From: Pedobacter sp. Leaf41
GTDB taxonomy: Bacteria > Bacteroidota > Bacteroidia > Sphingobacteriales > Sphingobacteriaceae
NCBI RefSeq assembly: GCF_001422545.1
Contig: NZ_LMLE01000001.1
Coordinates: 373,373 to 437,372, forward strand
Length of the DNA stretch: 64,000 nucleotides
Direction: 5' to 3'
Shown here: positions 43,400-55,100 of the stretch, one piece after another
Layout of the letters: the number at the start of each line of letters is the position of its first letter
How positions within the stretch are numbered: the stretch's first letter is position 1
The notes under the pieces: generated by a model
What the model was told of the DNA's origin: nothing
What the model saw: the letters and a program-made list of their open reading frames with translations, nothing else
The model's database searches: none
Program-made: the position numbers and the translations under genes

Positions 43400-45974
43400 A
43401 TTTATAAGACTTTAAAATCTTAAATGATTGTTCGAATTCGAAATTATTCAAGTTGGCATACTCTGGCATCGAAATTTTGTTTATCGATACAAACTTAAAC
43501 AGCTCTTTTATAGCATTTGATACCTCTTCGGGTTTATCACAATGCTTTAGTGCATCTATTTTTAACAAAAGCAACGAAACCTCATAGACTCTAAAATCGT
43601 TTTTGAAAGCCATTTTTAAGCCTGCTTCTATCTCGGTAACTGCTTGTTCATAATTGTCTGTGCAGTTGTAAAAGCTCGCTTTGAATAAATTAAAACCTAC
43701 GCTAATAAAATTGGTGTAGTAGGTATAGTCGCATTCTATCACTTTCTCCATAAATTCTAAAACTCTTTTAGCCTTCTTATAATAGTTAAGTTTAAGATAG
43801 GTATGGCCCAAATGTAACAATAGGAACGGAGAGAAGACCGAATGGCGTACATTAAAGATATTAGGATATTTATTTAAAATAGCCATAATGAATCGGTGGC
43901 ATTCAGCATAATTTTTCTGTGCGAATAAAGCCAATAAAACTAATCGATAGGCCAGGATTTCGGGTGTAGTAATTAGTTTGTTGCTCAAAGGTTCACTCTT
44001 ATCAATTTTTTGACATAGCCTGATAATTTTATCTTCGAGTGTTTTACTTTCATGAGGTTTTCCCGTAAGGTTATTCATGAAATATAAAATAATGTCATAA
44101 GGATTTATGGGAAATAACTCATTTAATCTTTTGTAATGGCGTTTTAGTGCATGCATTGCACTAATCAACGAAGATTTGTCTACATCGATTAAGGCAATAT
44201 TACATTCGATAACCAATAGCATGATTTGGACATCTTCATTTAATACATTATCAGAAATAGTTTTAATGGTTTCCTTGTAAAGTTTACTCATTGTTCGGCC
44301 TGTAGCCAAAATATCAATAAAATTTAAGTCGATACTTTGTTTATTGAAGTTTGAGTTGGGCTTGCTTAGCTCATATTTCGAAACATTGCAAATGAAATCA
44401 AACGACATGTTTTTTTCTTCATTCGTAAATGATAGCTTCAGGATGTTTTTTAACTCAGAAATTTCATTTCTGTTGATACAGAAGCGTATAGCCCAGTTTA
44501 AAATATGATATCTTAATACTGTTCCTGGCAGAAAGGTTGCTAAAATGTATTCAAAAAATTCCTTACCTGGTTTGTAGTCAAAGCGTTCGGTAATTTGAAT
44601 AAAAATGAAATAGGTATAGATATCATCGTTCAAAAAACGAACAATTTCTGTCGGTATTGCAGTGCTAAGCCGCTTTTCTTCAATTAGAATACCATCGTAC
44701 AACAACTCTTGATAAGCGTCAGGATACTGATTTACAATGTCAAGTATAGATTCTTTCGCCACACGAAGACCTTTATTTCCTTTAGATATACTTCCGCTTA
44801 TTTTTTTTAGCAGATATATTTTCTCGGTACTTTTTTTCGCTAAAAAGATTTTCGTTTCTAAGAAATAGTTAATAATCTCATAACAGAGAAGCGTATTGTT
44901 CAATTCGAGGGCAAGATTATCTTTTTTTAATTGATAATATACTTGCAACCAAAACGGCGTTTTAAATTGCGTCAAGAGAGCAGGGCTCACTTCATCTTGA
45001 ATAACCGTTTTATCTTCAAGCTGGCTTAACACATTTAATATCTCTTCGGTATTTAACGGTGGAACATTGCTAAGTACATCAAGATCGTAAAACAAGCCAT
45101 TATACCAACTCTTTGTTAAAAAAGCCGAGCCTGTTATAAGAGGCTGCAGATTAATCCAACTATTGGTTCGTAAACCAAATACCATTTTTAAGAAGTTATT
45201 TTCTTCTATGCTGTATAAAAAATCTATAAATGTTTGTAAATATTCTGTCTTGGTGAGAAATTCGTCAATTCCATCAACGATTAATATAAATCGGCCCTCT
45301 TTTTTTTCTGGATGAAGTTTGAAAAAACTAATTAAATCGTTAACGCTTTCAAATTTAAATTCCTTTAAAAACCATTGTTTTAGCGTCAGTCCATTTAGGA
45401 TAATCGTATTGATACTATTCACGTTCATTAACAAAACAATATCATTTTTATACAATGCTTGTTCCGAATAAAAAAAGTGATGAACCAAGTGTGCCAGTAG
45501 GATAGATTTACCTTGGCCAGGCAATGCACTCAAAGTTGTAAACTGATAATCATTATTTAAAAAATAATCAAAATCAGGATAATAGAAACTCCTATCAGCC
45601 GTGTATACGAAAGGAATGCCGGAATTATTTTTCTTTGAAACCAGTGCAATATCACTGATATATTTAGCTTTTAGTTTAAGTGTATCCCAGGTGCTTTGTT
45701 CAGCTGAAACCTGAGTTTCTTTTTCCTTACAGAATGTATTCCAGTCTGAATAGCCTATGTATTGTGATAAGCTGTTCAAAGTAAACAAAGAAAATTTGTG
45801 TTGCGTGTTTGCGAAGCCAAAAAACCTTTTGATAGTGGTTTCACTAACATAGTTTTTAGTTTCTTGAAATATATACTCAGAAATTAGCTTACAGTGAGAA
45901 GGATCTATATTTTTTAATCCCGACTTTATAAGTACAAACTTCTTGAGTTCAGAGAGGAGTTCGTTAGTATTCAT
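43398..45974 (-). CDS. STAND/NACHT-type NTPase with HTH-like N-terminus and TPR-like C-terminus
   Basis: An 858-residue protein. Residues 1-85 are a helical domain (SETTIKRFFGFANTQHKF then TLNSLSQYIGYSDWNTF) resembling a Cro/C1-type helix-turn-helix common in Bacteroidota. Residues about 140-330 form the P-loop NTPase: Walker A in ALPGQGKSILL with K156, Walker B in FILIVDGIDEF with D234, D237 and E238, and a sensor-like arginine in VFGLRTNSW. The winged-helix region of STAND NTPases probably follows, and the last 300 residues are helical repeats (HLGHTYLKLNYYKKAKRVLEF, NYEQAVTEIEAGLKMA). STAND proteins switch when a ligand binds the repeats and act as regulators or defence sensors. It is divergent from the giant adhesin gene, 214 bases away. 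Confidence 0.75.
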   Translation of the reverse strand: MNTNELLSELKKFVLIKSGLKNIDPSHCKLISEYIFQETKNYVSETTIKRFFGFANTQHKFSLFTLNSLSQYIGYSDWNTFCKEKETQVSAEQSTWDTLKLKAKYISDIALVSKKNNSGIPFVYTADRSFYYPDFDYFLNNDYQFTTLSALPGQGKSILLAHLVHHFFYSEQALYKNDIVLLMNVNSINTIILNGLTLKQWFLKEFKFESVNDLISFFKLHPEKKEGRFILIVDGIDEFLTKTEYLQTFIDFLYSIEENNFLKMVFGLRTNSWINLQPLITGSAFLTKSWYNGLFYDLDVLSNVPPLNTEEILNVLSQLEDKTVIQDEVSPALLTQFKTPFWLQVYYQLKKDNLALELNNTLLCYEIINYFLETKIFLAKKSTEKIYLLKKISGSISKGNKGLRVAKESILDIVNQYPDAYQELLYDGILIEEKRLSTAIPTEIVRFLNDDIYTYFIFIQITERFDYKPGKEFFEYILATFLPGTVLRYHILNWAIRFCINRNEISELKNILKLSFTNEEKNMSFDFICNVSKYELSKPNSNFNKQSIDLNFIDILATGRTMSKLYKETIKTISDNVLNEDVQIMLLVIECNIALIDVDKSSLISAMHALKRHYKRLNELFPINPYDIILYFMNNLTGKPHESKTLEDKIIRLCQKIDKSEPLSNKLITTPEILAYRLVLLALFAQKNYAECHRFIMAILNKYPNIFNVRHSVFSPFLLLHLGHTYLKLNYYKKAKRVLEFMEKVIECDYTYYTNFISVGFNLFKASFYNCTDNYEQAVTEIEAGLKMAFKNDFRVYEVSLLLLKIDALKHCDKPEEVSNAIKELFKFVSINKISMPEYANLNNFEFEQSFKILKSYK

Positions 45975-46042
45975 TAATTTACAGGGATGACTTCGCTAAT
46001 GTCATCATAATTTCACAATGAAGGAAATTAAATGAATGTTAA

Positions 46043-46130
46043 TTGAACGGATGAACAAAATGAACGAAAATTTCGAAAATATAATGAACAAGAATGGATA
46101 GAAAGCATGTTCATGCGAAATGTAGATTTG
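46043..46130 (+). promoter_or_regulatory. GAAC-motif cluster and predicted promoter of the adhesin operon
   Basis: The intergenic region contains ATGAAC at 46051, 46060 and 46084, TTGAAC at 46043 and the inverted GTTCAT at 46109-46114. TAGATTTG at 46123-46130 fits the -7 consensus, about 58 bases before the adhesin ATG at 46189, and no good -33 TTG is present. Absence of a -33 element beside repeated motifs fits an activator-dependent promoter. Confidence 0.45.
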
Positions 46131-46188
46131 TCATTGAAATGTTAAGTATGAGTACTAAACACAATCAATCATCCCAATTACGCCTGAC

Positions 46189-49100
46189 ATGATGAAAATC
46201 TTTACCTCTCAATCCCATAAAGGAACAATTCGCTGTGCCCTTGCATTCGCAATTATCACTTTACTAACGTTCTTCGGTTCCGTTTCGTATGCGCAAACAA
46301 AAAATTATGCAAATTCAGTTACTGAAATTAAGCCTTTTTCATTTAGTCCATCCCGTGTAGATAATATCAACAATGCGATCAATACCAGTGATGCTAATTT
46401 TGCTACACTTAATTCGTATGGGGGGGTAGCCTTGGGCGCAGGTTCCTATTCTGGCGGAATAACTTTAAAATTTCCAAGCAGCGTTGCGGCAAATAAAACC
46501 ACCTATATCAGAATTGATTTCGATCAATCGGCCCTAAACGGCTTGTTAGGAGGAACATTAGGAGGGCTCGTAGCAGACATTGTTGGAACGCTGGTTATCG
46601 GAAACCATCAATTTGAGGTTGGAGCTCTACGTCCCAATGGAACCACTATTTTAAGTCGGTCGAGTGCTTCAGGTTTCGATAATAACTCAAATATTAAAAT
46701 AGTTAAAGATAAGAATGGCTACACTTTTATTGCCATCACCCCAAATGAAATTTACGATCAGGTTTATGTTGTTGACAGAACCACTGGTCTTTTACTGACT
46801 ACTACTGGCAAAACCAATGTTTATTATGCCTACACTATCGATGGAAATGATAATTGCGATTTAAATACCTATGCAAATTTTGATGCAGAGGGCATCTCGT
46901 TAGATGCATTGAACCTGGCTGGAGCAGAAAATTTCGATTTTCAAAAGGTAATAGATAATGATAAAAATAGTTTCTATAACCTAAGCACAGGCGTGTTGGG
47001 CGTAGCGGCCTCAAAAAGTGTAAACGTTTACTTTCCTACACTGTCAAATACAACCGATAATATAAATTTACGTTTCAGAACTTCGCCTGCTTTGGTAAAC
47101 CTAAAGCTGTTCGATAATTTAAGGGTTACTGCTTACCGCGGAAATACGCCCGTTTACAGTGCTGCGGCATCCAGCTTACTGGGCTTAGATTTGCTGGGCT
47201 TGTTGAACAGTGGTCAGGCTGTAACAGTACCGTTTGCTCCGGGGGTTGCTTTTGATCGGGTTTCGGTGAGATTATCAACACTCGTAAGTGCTAACGTTAC
47301 TCAGTATGTAGAGATTTATGACATTAGTAGAAGCCCTGCATTTCCAACTTTTACGGCGCCTATTTCAAATGCAGTTAATATATGTTACAATACAAGCGCT
47401 AACTTACAAGCTACCACTGCACTCGGAAATCAGTTGATATGGTATGACGTTGCTGATGGAGGAAATGCTTTATCAACACAGACATATAATGGCACATTTA
47501 CAACACCAGCGTTAACAGCAAATAAAACTTATTATGTTGCCTCACGAAGAGCAGGCTGTACAGCAGAATCTGTACGGGTTCCAGTGACCGTAACGGTAAA
47601 TCCAATCATTAATTTTGCTGGTGGCACGCTTACAAATGCAACAAGTGGTTCAACTTATAATAAACAAATTTCGCCTGCTACAGGCGGAACGCCAGGTTTT
47701 ACCTATGCTTTGGCTGCGGGTAGCACTTTGCCGGCCGGATTAACACTTTCTACAACTGGAGATATAGCTGGCAGGCCAACCCTCGCCAATAACTATAGTT
47801 TTTCTATAGTTGCAACGGATACGAAGGGCTGTAGTGCAACCGCAACCTACACCCTCACCGTTACAGAGCCCTTGACTTTGGTTCCAGGTGCATTGCCTGA
47901 CGGAGTAACAAATGTTTCGTATCCTACTCAGATTATTCCAGCTGCTACAGGCGGTACAGGCCCTTACACTTATGCAGCTACCAACGTTCCTGCCGGTTTA
48001 ACATTCAATGAAACAACAAGAGAAATTACCGGAACGCCAACGGTACCAGGCAATAATACTGTTCTGGTTACTGTTACGGATGCAAACGGCAATACGGTAA
48101 CATCAAATTATACCCTTAAAATAACCGATCCGTTAGTTTTGCCACCTGCAACTTTAGCAAATGGAACAACCGGAACAAATTATACTCCACAAATTATCCC
48201 TGCAGCTACGGGCGGTACAGGCCCATACACTTATGCAGCTACAGGGTTACCAGCAGGATTAACATTTACACCTGGCACCAGAGCGATAGCGGGAACGCCA
48301 ACTTTGGCAGGGACGTATCCAGTGTCTGTTACGGCTACAGATGCAGATGGTAAAACGGTAACAACTGTTTATTCTATTACCATATTAGATCCGCTGGTAT
48401 TGCCACCAACTAGCCTTACTGATGGAACTGAAAAAGTTGTTTACCCATCACAAACCATCCTTCCAGCCACTGGAGGTTCAGGAGCTTACACTTATGTTGC
48501 TTCAAATCTTCCTGCTGGAATAACTTTTGATCCGAGCACCCGCAGCATTTCGGGTACACCGGCACAAGCAGGTAACTATTCTATATTAATTACGGTTACT
48601 GATGAGGGTGGAAGAACGGCAAGCAGATCTTATCCTTTAACAGTAATTGGAACGCTCAATTTACCATCAATTACCTTAGCAGATGGAACGGTTGGAACAG
48701 CTTACCCAGCCAAAACCTTGCCAGCCGTATCTAACGGAACTCCACCTTATACCTATACAGCAACTGGTTTGCCGCAAGGAATGGCTTTTAATCCGAACAC
48801 AAGAGAAATTTCAGGAACCCCAATTGAAGGAGGTACCTTTGGGATATCTTTAACGGCAACAGATGCTGGTGGTAACAGTGCCACAACAACCTACACGCTT
48901 AATGTCAGTATTAATGCGCCAATAGTTGCATCCGCCACTGTTTGTTCGGGTGCTGGTGCAACCGTATCGGTAAGCAATCTTATCTCTGGTGCAAACATCA
49001 CTTATAGATTATATAGTTCAACTGGCAATACGCCAATACAAACTAATACTACTGGAATATTTAATACTCCAGTAGTAACCAATCAAACTACTTTTTACAT

Positions 49101-52100
49101 CGATGCTGTTTCTGGCACCGCGGTAAGTTCGAAAACTTCAGTTGTTGTTTCGGTAAATCCACCTGCAACGTTACCTACAGTAGCAAGCAGTAATATTGCA
49201 ATCAATGTTGGTCAAACAGCTACACTAACAGCTACTTTTGATGCAGGAAATACCATTGCCTGGTATGAAGTTGCAACAGGTGGAAATCCGGTTGGCACCA
49301 GTGCTACATTTACTACACCAGCGCTATCAGCAACTAAAACTTATTATGCTCAAACAACCAGTTCGGCGGGTTGCCCGAGTACTTCTCGTGTTCCGGTTAC
49401 CGTTACGGTTGTTCCCACTTCGGGTACTACGGCATGTAATGCTGCTGGAAGCCAAAGCACAGCAATTACGGGAATCTGTATTGCATGTGGTATAACAGGC
49501 GCAGGAAATTCTACTGATGCTAATCCAAATAATTTTACCAGATTAACATTAGGTGTGGGGGTTGGAGCAACAGGTGTGCAACAACTTATTTTTCCTAATG
49601 TAGGTGTGGCCACAGATAGTATTCGGGTAAACTTAGGTTTGCCAGGTGGTCTGGCCGACGTGGGTGTTTTGAATAACATTACCTTAACGGTTTTAAATGG
49701 AACAACAGTTGTAAAATCAGTTCAGATAAACGGCGGATTATTATCTCTAACGCTTTTGGGTGGAGGAAGATTTGCCTCTACATTAGTTGCAGGCGGCGCT
49801 TACGACCGCGTTCAGGTAAGTTTCGGAGGTGTAGTTTCAGCAGTTAGCAGCTTAGATATTTATGGTGCAACGGTTATTTACCCAAATCCAACCATTATCT
49901 CTGGTGCTCAATCTATTTGTGCTGGTACTACAGCTAAGTTATCTGTTACACCGGTAACAGGAACTACTGTGAGTTATTTCGATAGCCCGATTAGTGCAAC
50001 TGTTTTAAATCCTGACGGTGGTGATTTTACAACCCCAGCGCTTTCATCCAATACAACTTATTACCTTCAGGTTAATAAATTGATCAACGGTGTTTTGTGT
50101 TCAAATCCAACCAGAACTCCGATTGCCATAACCGTAAATCCTGCTATAGTATTTAATGGCAGTACATTAACAAATGCAAGTATCTCGTTCCCATACAATC
50201 AACAATTACCATTAGCCACAGGTGGTACACCGGGCTTCACTTATACCTTAGCATCAGGAAGCACTTTGCCAGCAGGTTTATCCTTATCTAGTTCAGGATT
50301 AATCTCGGGAACACCAACTGCCTCAGGAGATCCAACATTTTCAGTAGTTGCTACAGACAATAAAAATTGTTCGGCAACGGCAATATTTAATTTCGCAGTA
50401 ACGCCAGCATTGGCTTTGGCCGGTGCTGCGTTACCTGATGGCGTAACCGGAACATTATATCCAACACAAACCATCCCTGCCGCAACTGGTGGTACAGGGC
50501 CATTAACTTATTCTGCTGTAAATCTTCCTCCTGGATTAAGTTTCAATCCAACAACCAGAGAAATTACGGGTACACCTACTCAACCTGGGAATTATATTAT
50601 CCCGGTAACAGTTACTGATGCTAATGGATATTCCATCACTTCAAATTATACTTTAAAAGTAACCGATCCATTATCATTACCCGCAGCAAGCCTGGCAAAC
50701 GGAACAAATGGATTAGTTTATCCTACCCAAACTATTCCTTCCGCAATTGGAGGTACAATGCCATACAGCTATGCAGCAACAGGTTTACCAACGGGATTAA
50801 CATTTAATCCAGCAACAAGAGAAATCTCTGGAACCCCAACACAATCTGGTACTTTCCCAATTCCAGTTACAGTAACTGATTCTACAGGAAAAACAGCTAC
50901 TACAACTTATTCTATTACAGTTATCGATCCGTTAACGCTGCCACCAGCGACATTGGCAGATGGCAATGAGAACGTAAATTATCCTGTTCAAACTATTCCT
51001 GCTGCAATTGGCGGCGTTGGTCCATATACTTATACGGCAACCAATCTTCCGGCAGGATTACAATTTAACCCTGGCACACGCGAAATTACTGGTGTTCCAA
51101 CGCAAGCTGGAAATTATGTTGTAACTGTAAGCGTTGTTGATAGCGAGGGTAGAACCGCAAGTAATAATTATGCACTGAAAGTAATAGGTGCACTAAACTT
51201 GCCTTCAGCAACACTTCCAAATGGTGTAGTGGGTACCAGCTATCCAAAACAAACACTTCCGGAAGTTACAGGAGGTACAGGCCCTTACACTTATACAGCA
51301 ACCAATCTTCCCCCTGGATTAAACTTTAATACCAATACCAGGGAAATTACAGGCGTACCAACTTCGGGAGGCAATTATACCGTCTTGCTAACTGCAAGAG
51401 ATGCCAATGGTAATGTAGCCACAACAGGTTACAGCATCACGGTAACGGTAAATGCGCCTGTGGTAGCAAATGTTGCAGTTTGCTCTGGTTCGCCAGCTAC
51501 GTTAACTGTAAGCAACCCAATTGCTGGTGTCACTTATAATTTGTATGGAGCAACAGGTTCCACACCGTTGGCCACCAACAATACTGGCGTATTTACAACA
51601 GGAGCAATAACTGCTCAAACTGTATTTTATGTTGAGGCGGTTTCTGGAACTGCAGTAAGTGCCAGAACAGCGGTAACCGTTTCAATAAATCCGCCGGCAA
51701 CTTTAGCAACTGTATCTACCAATAACCAGGTCATTAATCCAAATCAATCAACTACTTTATTGGCAACAGCTGATTCAGGTAATACCATTACCTGGTTTGA
51801 TGCAGCTACTGGCGGTACACAAGTTGGGTCTGGAACTTCATTTACTACACCAGCATTAAATTCTACAACAACATATTATGTTGAAACCACCAATAGCAAT
51901 GGTTGCGTAAGCGCAAGCAGGGTTCCGGTAACAGTAACTGTTATTCCTGTTGGTACTGGCACCGCATGTAATGCAGCCAATAGTCAAAGCAGTGGCATTA
52001 CTGGGATTTGCTTGTTGTGCGGAATTTCCGGGGCAGGGAACGCTACAGATACCGATCCGAATAATTTCACAAGAATCACTTTAGCAGTTGGTGTCGCATC

Positions 52101-55100
52101 AAGCGGATATCAACAATTAAGATTCCCGATAGGAGGTACTGCTACAGATAGTGTTCGATTAGATTTGGCTTTGCCAGGCGGTTTATTGGATCTTCAGCTG
52201 CTTAATAATACAACCGTAACCATTTTAAACGGAACTACTGTTGTAAGAACGGTACAGTTGGGGTCATCACTTGTCAATCTTCAACTTTTAAGTGGAAGCC
52301 GATTTGCCGCAAGCATTTTAGCTGGCGCACCATTTGATCGGGTAGAGGTACGTTTCGGTGGTGTGGTTTCTGCTGTAACCAGTTTAGATGTTTACGGCGC
52401 AACAATCGTATATCCAAATCCAACGGTTACCGCTGGCTCACAAACAATTTGTGCAGGTAGTACTGCTACTTTAACAGCTACAGCAAACGGAGGTACAACT
52501 ATAGCCTGGTATAATGCCGCTGGCGATGAAGTAGCCACGGGTGCTACCTTTACCACTCCAGCATTAACCGCTACAACAACTTATTACATTCAGGTATCAA
52601 GAGGTACTTGTGCAAATCCAAACCGTATTCCGGTAACGGTTACGGTAACACCAGCACTGGCTGTACCTACAGTAGCAACGGTTGCTGCAAGCTGTGCAGG
52701 TAGCCCAGCTATATTATCTGTAAGCAATCCAATTGCTGGGGTAACTTACAATTGGTACAGTACTCAAACTGGTGGAACTCCGGTTTTAACAGGCGCAACG
52801 GTAACTACTCCGGCACTTACCGCTAACACTACCTATTATGTAGAGGCCTCTCAAGGAAGTTGCTTGAGTACGGGCAGGGCGACAGTATTGGTTCCGGTCA
52901 ATCCTGCACCATCGTTACCTGTGTTGGCAACAAGCTCATCTTCAGTAGCCCCTGGGCAAACTGCAATTTTAACAGCTAGCTCATCAGAGGCAAATATTAC
53001 TTTCAATTGGTATAATTCAGCAACATCTACTACGCCGGTTTATGTTGGTCCAACTTATGTTACGCCAGCATTAACCACCACTACCACTTATTATGTTGAA
53101 GCCGTTTCTGCAAATGGATGTGCTTCAACTGCTCGGGCTCAGATTACGGTTACCGTTAACACGGGAGGAGCTCCAAACCCTGTTCCTTGCGAAGCGGCAA
53201 TAGCACAAACTAACGGTGTTGTAGGTTTAGGCTTACTGGCTGGTGTATTTAACCCCGGTTTAGCCATTGATAATGATACCCAAACAGGATCTTCATTAAT
53301 TTTACCAGTTGGCGCCTTAGGCGGATCGGTTTTCCAAAGGGCAAGTTTTGGTTCGGTATCTACTTTAGGTGATACCGTGAGGGTGTTGGTTTCAGCGCCT
53401 GGAAGATTGCTTTCATTAAGTGTTTTAGGTAATACACAAATCACCACCTATCTTGGAACAACCAGCAACGGCGATTCGAGAACAGTAAATAGTGGGTTAT
53501 TGAACGTTCAGTTATTAAGTGGAGATACTCAAGCCTTACTTACGTTTGTGCCGACGGCAACATTTGATGGGGTTGAGGTGAGATTAAACGGAGGAATTGC
53601 TTCTGCATTAACCTCGTTGAATTTTAACTATGCACAGCGCATTCTGGTTGCACCAACAGTTGTTTTTGCAAATGTAAACGCATGTGAAGGTCAAACTACT
53701 CAGTTAACGGTAAGCAATCCATCATCAAACTTAACATACAGATGGTATGATGCTGCCGGTACTTACCTTACAGGCAAGGATGGCATTATTTTTACCACAC
53801 CAACTTTAACTGCCGATACTAAGTTCTTCGTGGCAGCTGTGTCTGCATCAGGTTGTGTGAGTTACAGAACGGCAGTAAATGTGTCGGTTACTCCGGCGCC
53901 ATTACAACCAGAATTATTATCACCAGACGTGGAAACCTGTCAAAATGCTTCGGTTATATTCCAGGTTAAAAATCCAATTGCTGGAACTACCTACAGATGG
54001 TACAACAGTGCAGATGTTTATCAGGCAGGTTTCGATGGACCAACCTTTACGGTTTCTAATGTTATTGCAAACAGCACTTATCGTGTTGAAGCAGTGAATA
54101 GCTGCGGTTCAACATCTGACAAAGCAACAGCAACGATTATCATCGGTAATATTGAAGCTCCAGTTGTAACTCCATCGGCTGTGACCATTACAGAAGGTTC
54201 GGTAGCCTCTTTAACTGCCACTTCGAGCACAGCAGGCGTAACGATTAACTGGTACACCACCGAAACAGGAACAACTCTGGCTTATTCCACTACAAATTCT
54301 GCAACAAGTGATTTTGTTACACCACCACTCACAGGCAATACATCGTATTTTGTTGAAGCAATCATCCCTGGTGGATGTACCTCAGCGAGAGCGCGTGTTG
54401 ATGTAACTGTAATTCCTAATGGTTCACCAGTGCCTACCCCATGTGGTGCCGCAATATCGGAAACCAATGGTGTATCAGGAGGGATAAGCTTAGGAGCAGG
54501 TGTAATTAATCCAAATAACGCTATTGATGGCAATGTAAATACAGGTTCAACATTAGTTATTCCTGTCGGATTATTAGGATCGTCAGTTTATCAAAGATTA
54601 AAATTCTCATCGATTTCAAATGTTGGTGATACTTTAAGATTAAAAATTACCACTCCAGGTCAGTTGTTATCATTGGGCCTATTGCCAAACGTTGTTGTAA
54701 CCACTTATTTAAATGGGAACAGTAATGGTGATGTTACTGCAGTATCAAATCCATTAATTAGTTTGAGGTTATTAGCTGGTAGCAACTCGGGAATATTAAC
54801 CATTGTTCCAACAAGTCGTTTTGATGAAGTGGAGTTAAGATTAAATGCCGGTTTACTTGGTGCTTTAACAGCCATCAATTTTGATTATGCACAAAAAACC
54901 ATCGTTACACCTACTTTAACTACCAATACCGTAAGTGTATGTCAGGGTTCTGCTGCAACACTAAGTGTTCAAAATCCTCAGGCAGGAATTACTTACAAAT
55001 GGTATGCAGGAACAACATATACAGGAAAAAATGGGGCAACCTTCACAACCGACCCAACGTTAGCATCAGGTACTTATGAATATGCTGTAACTGCTAGTGC

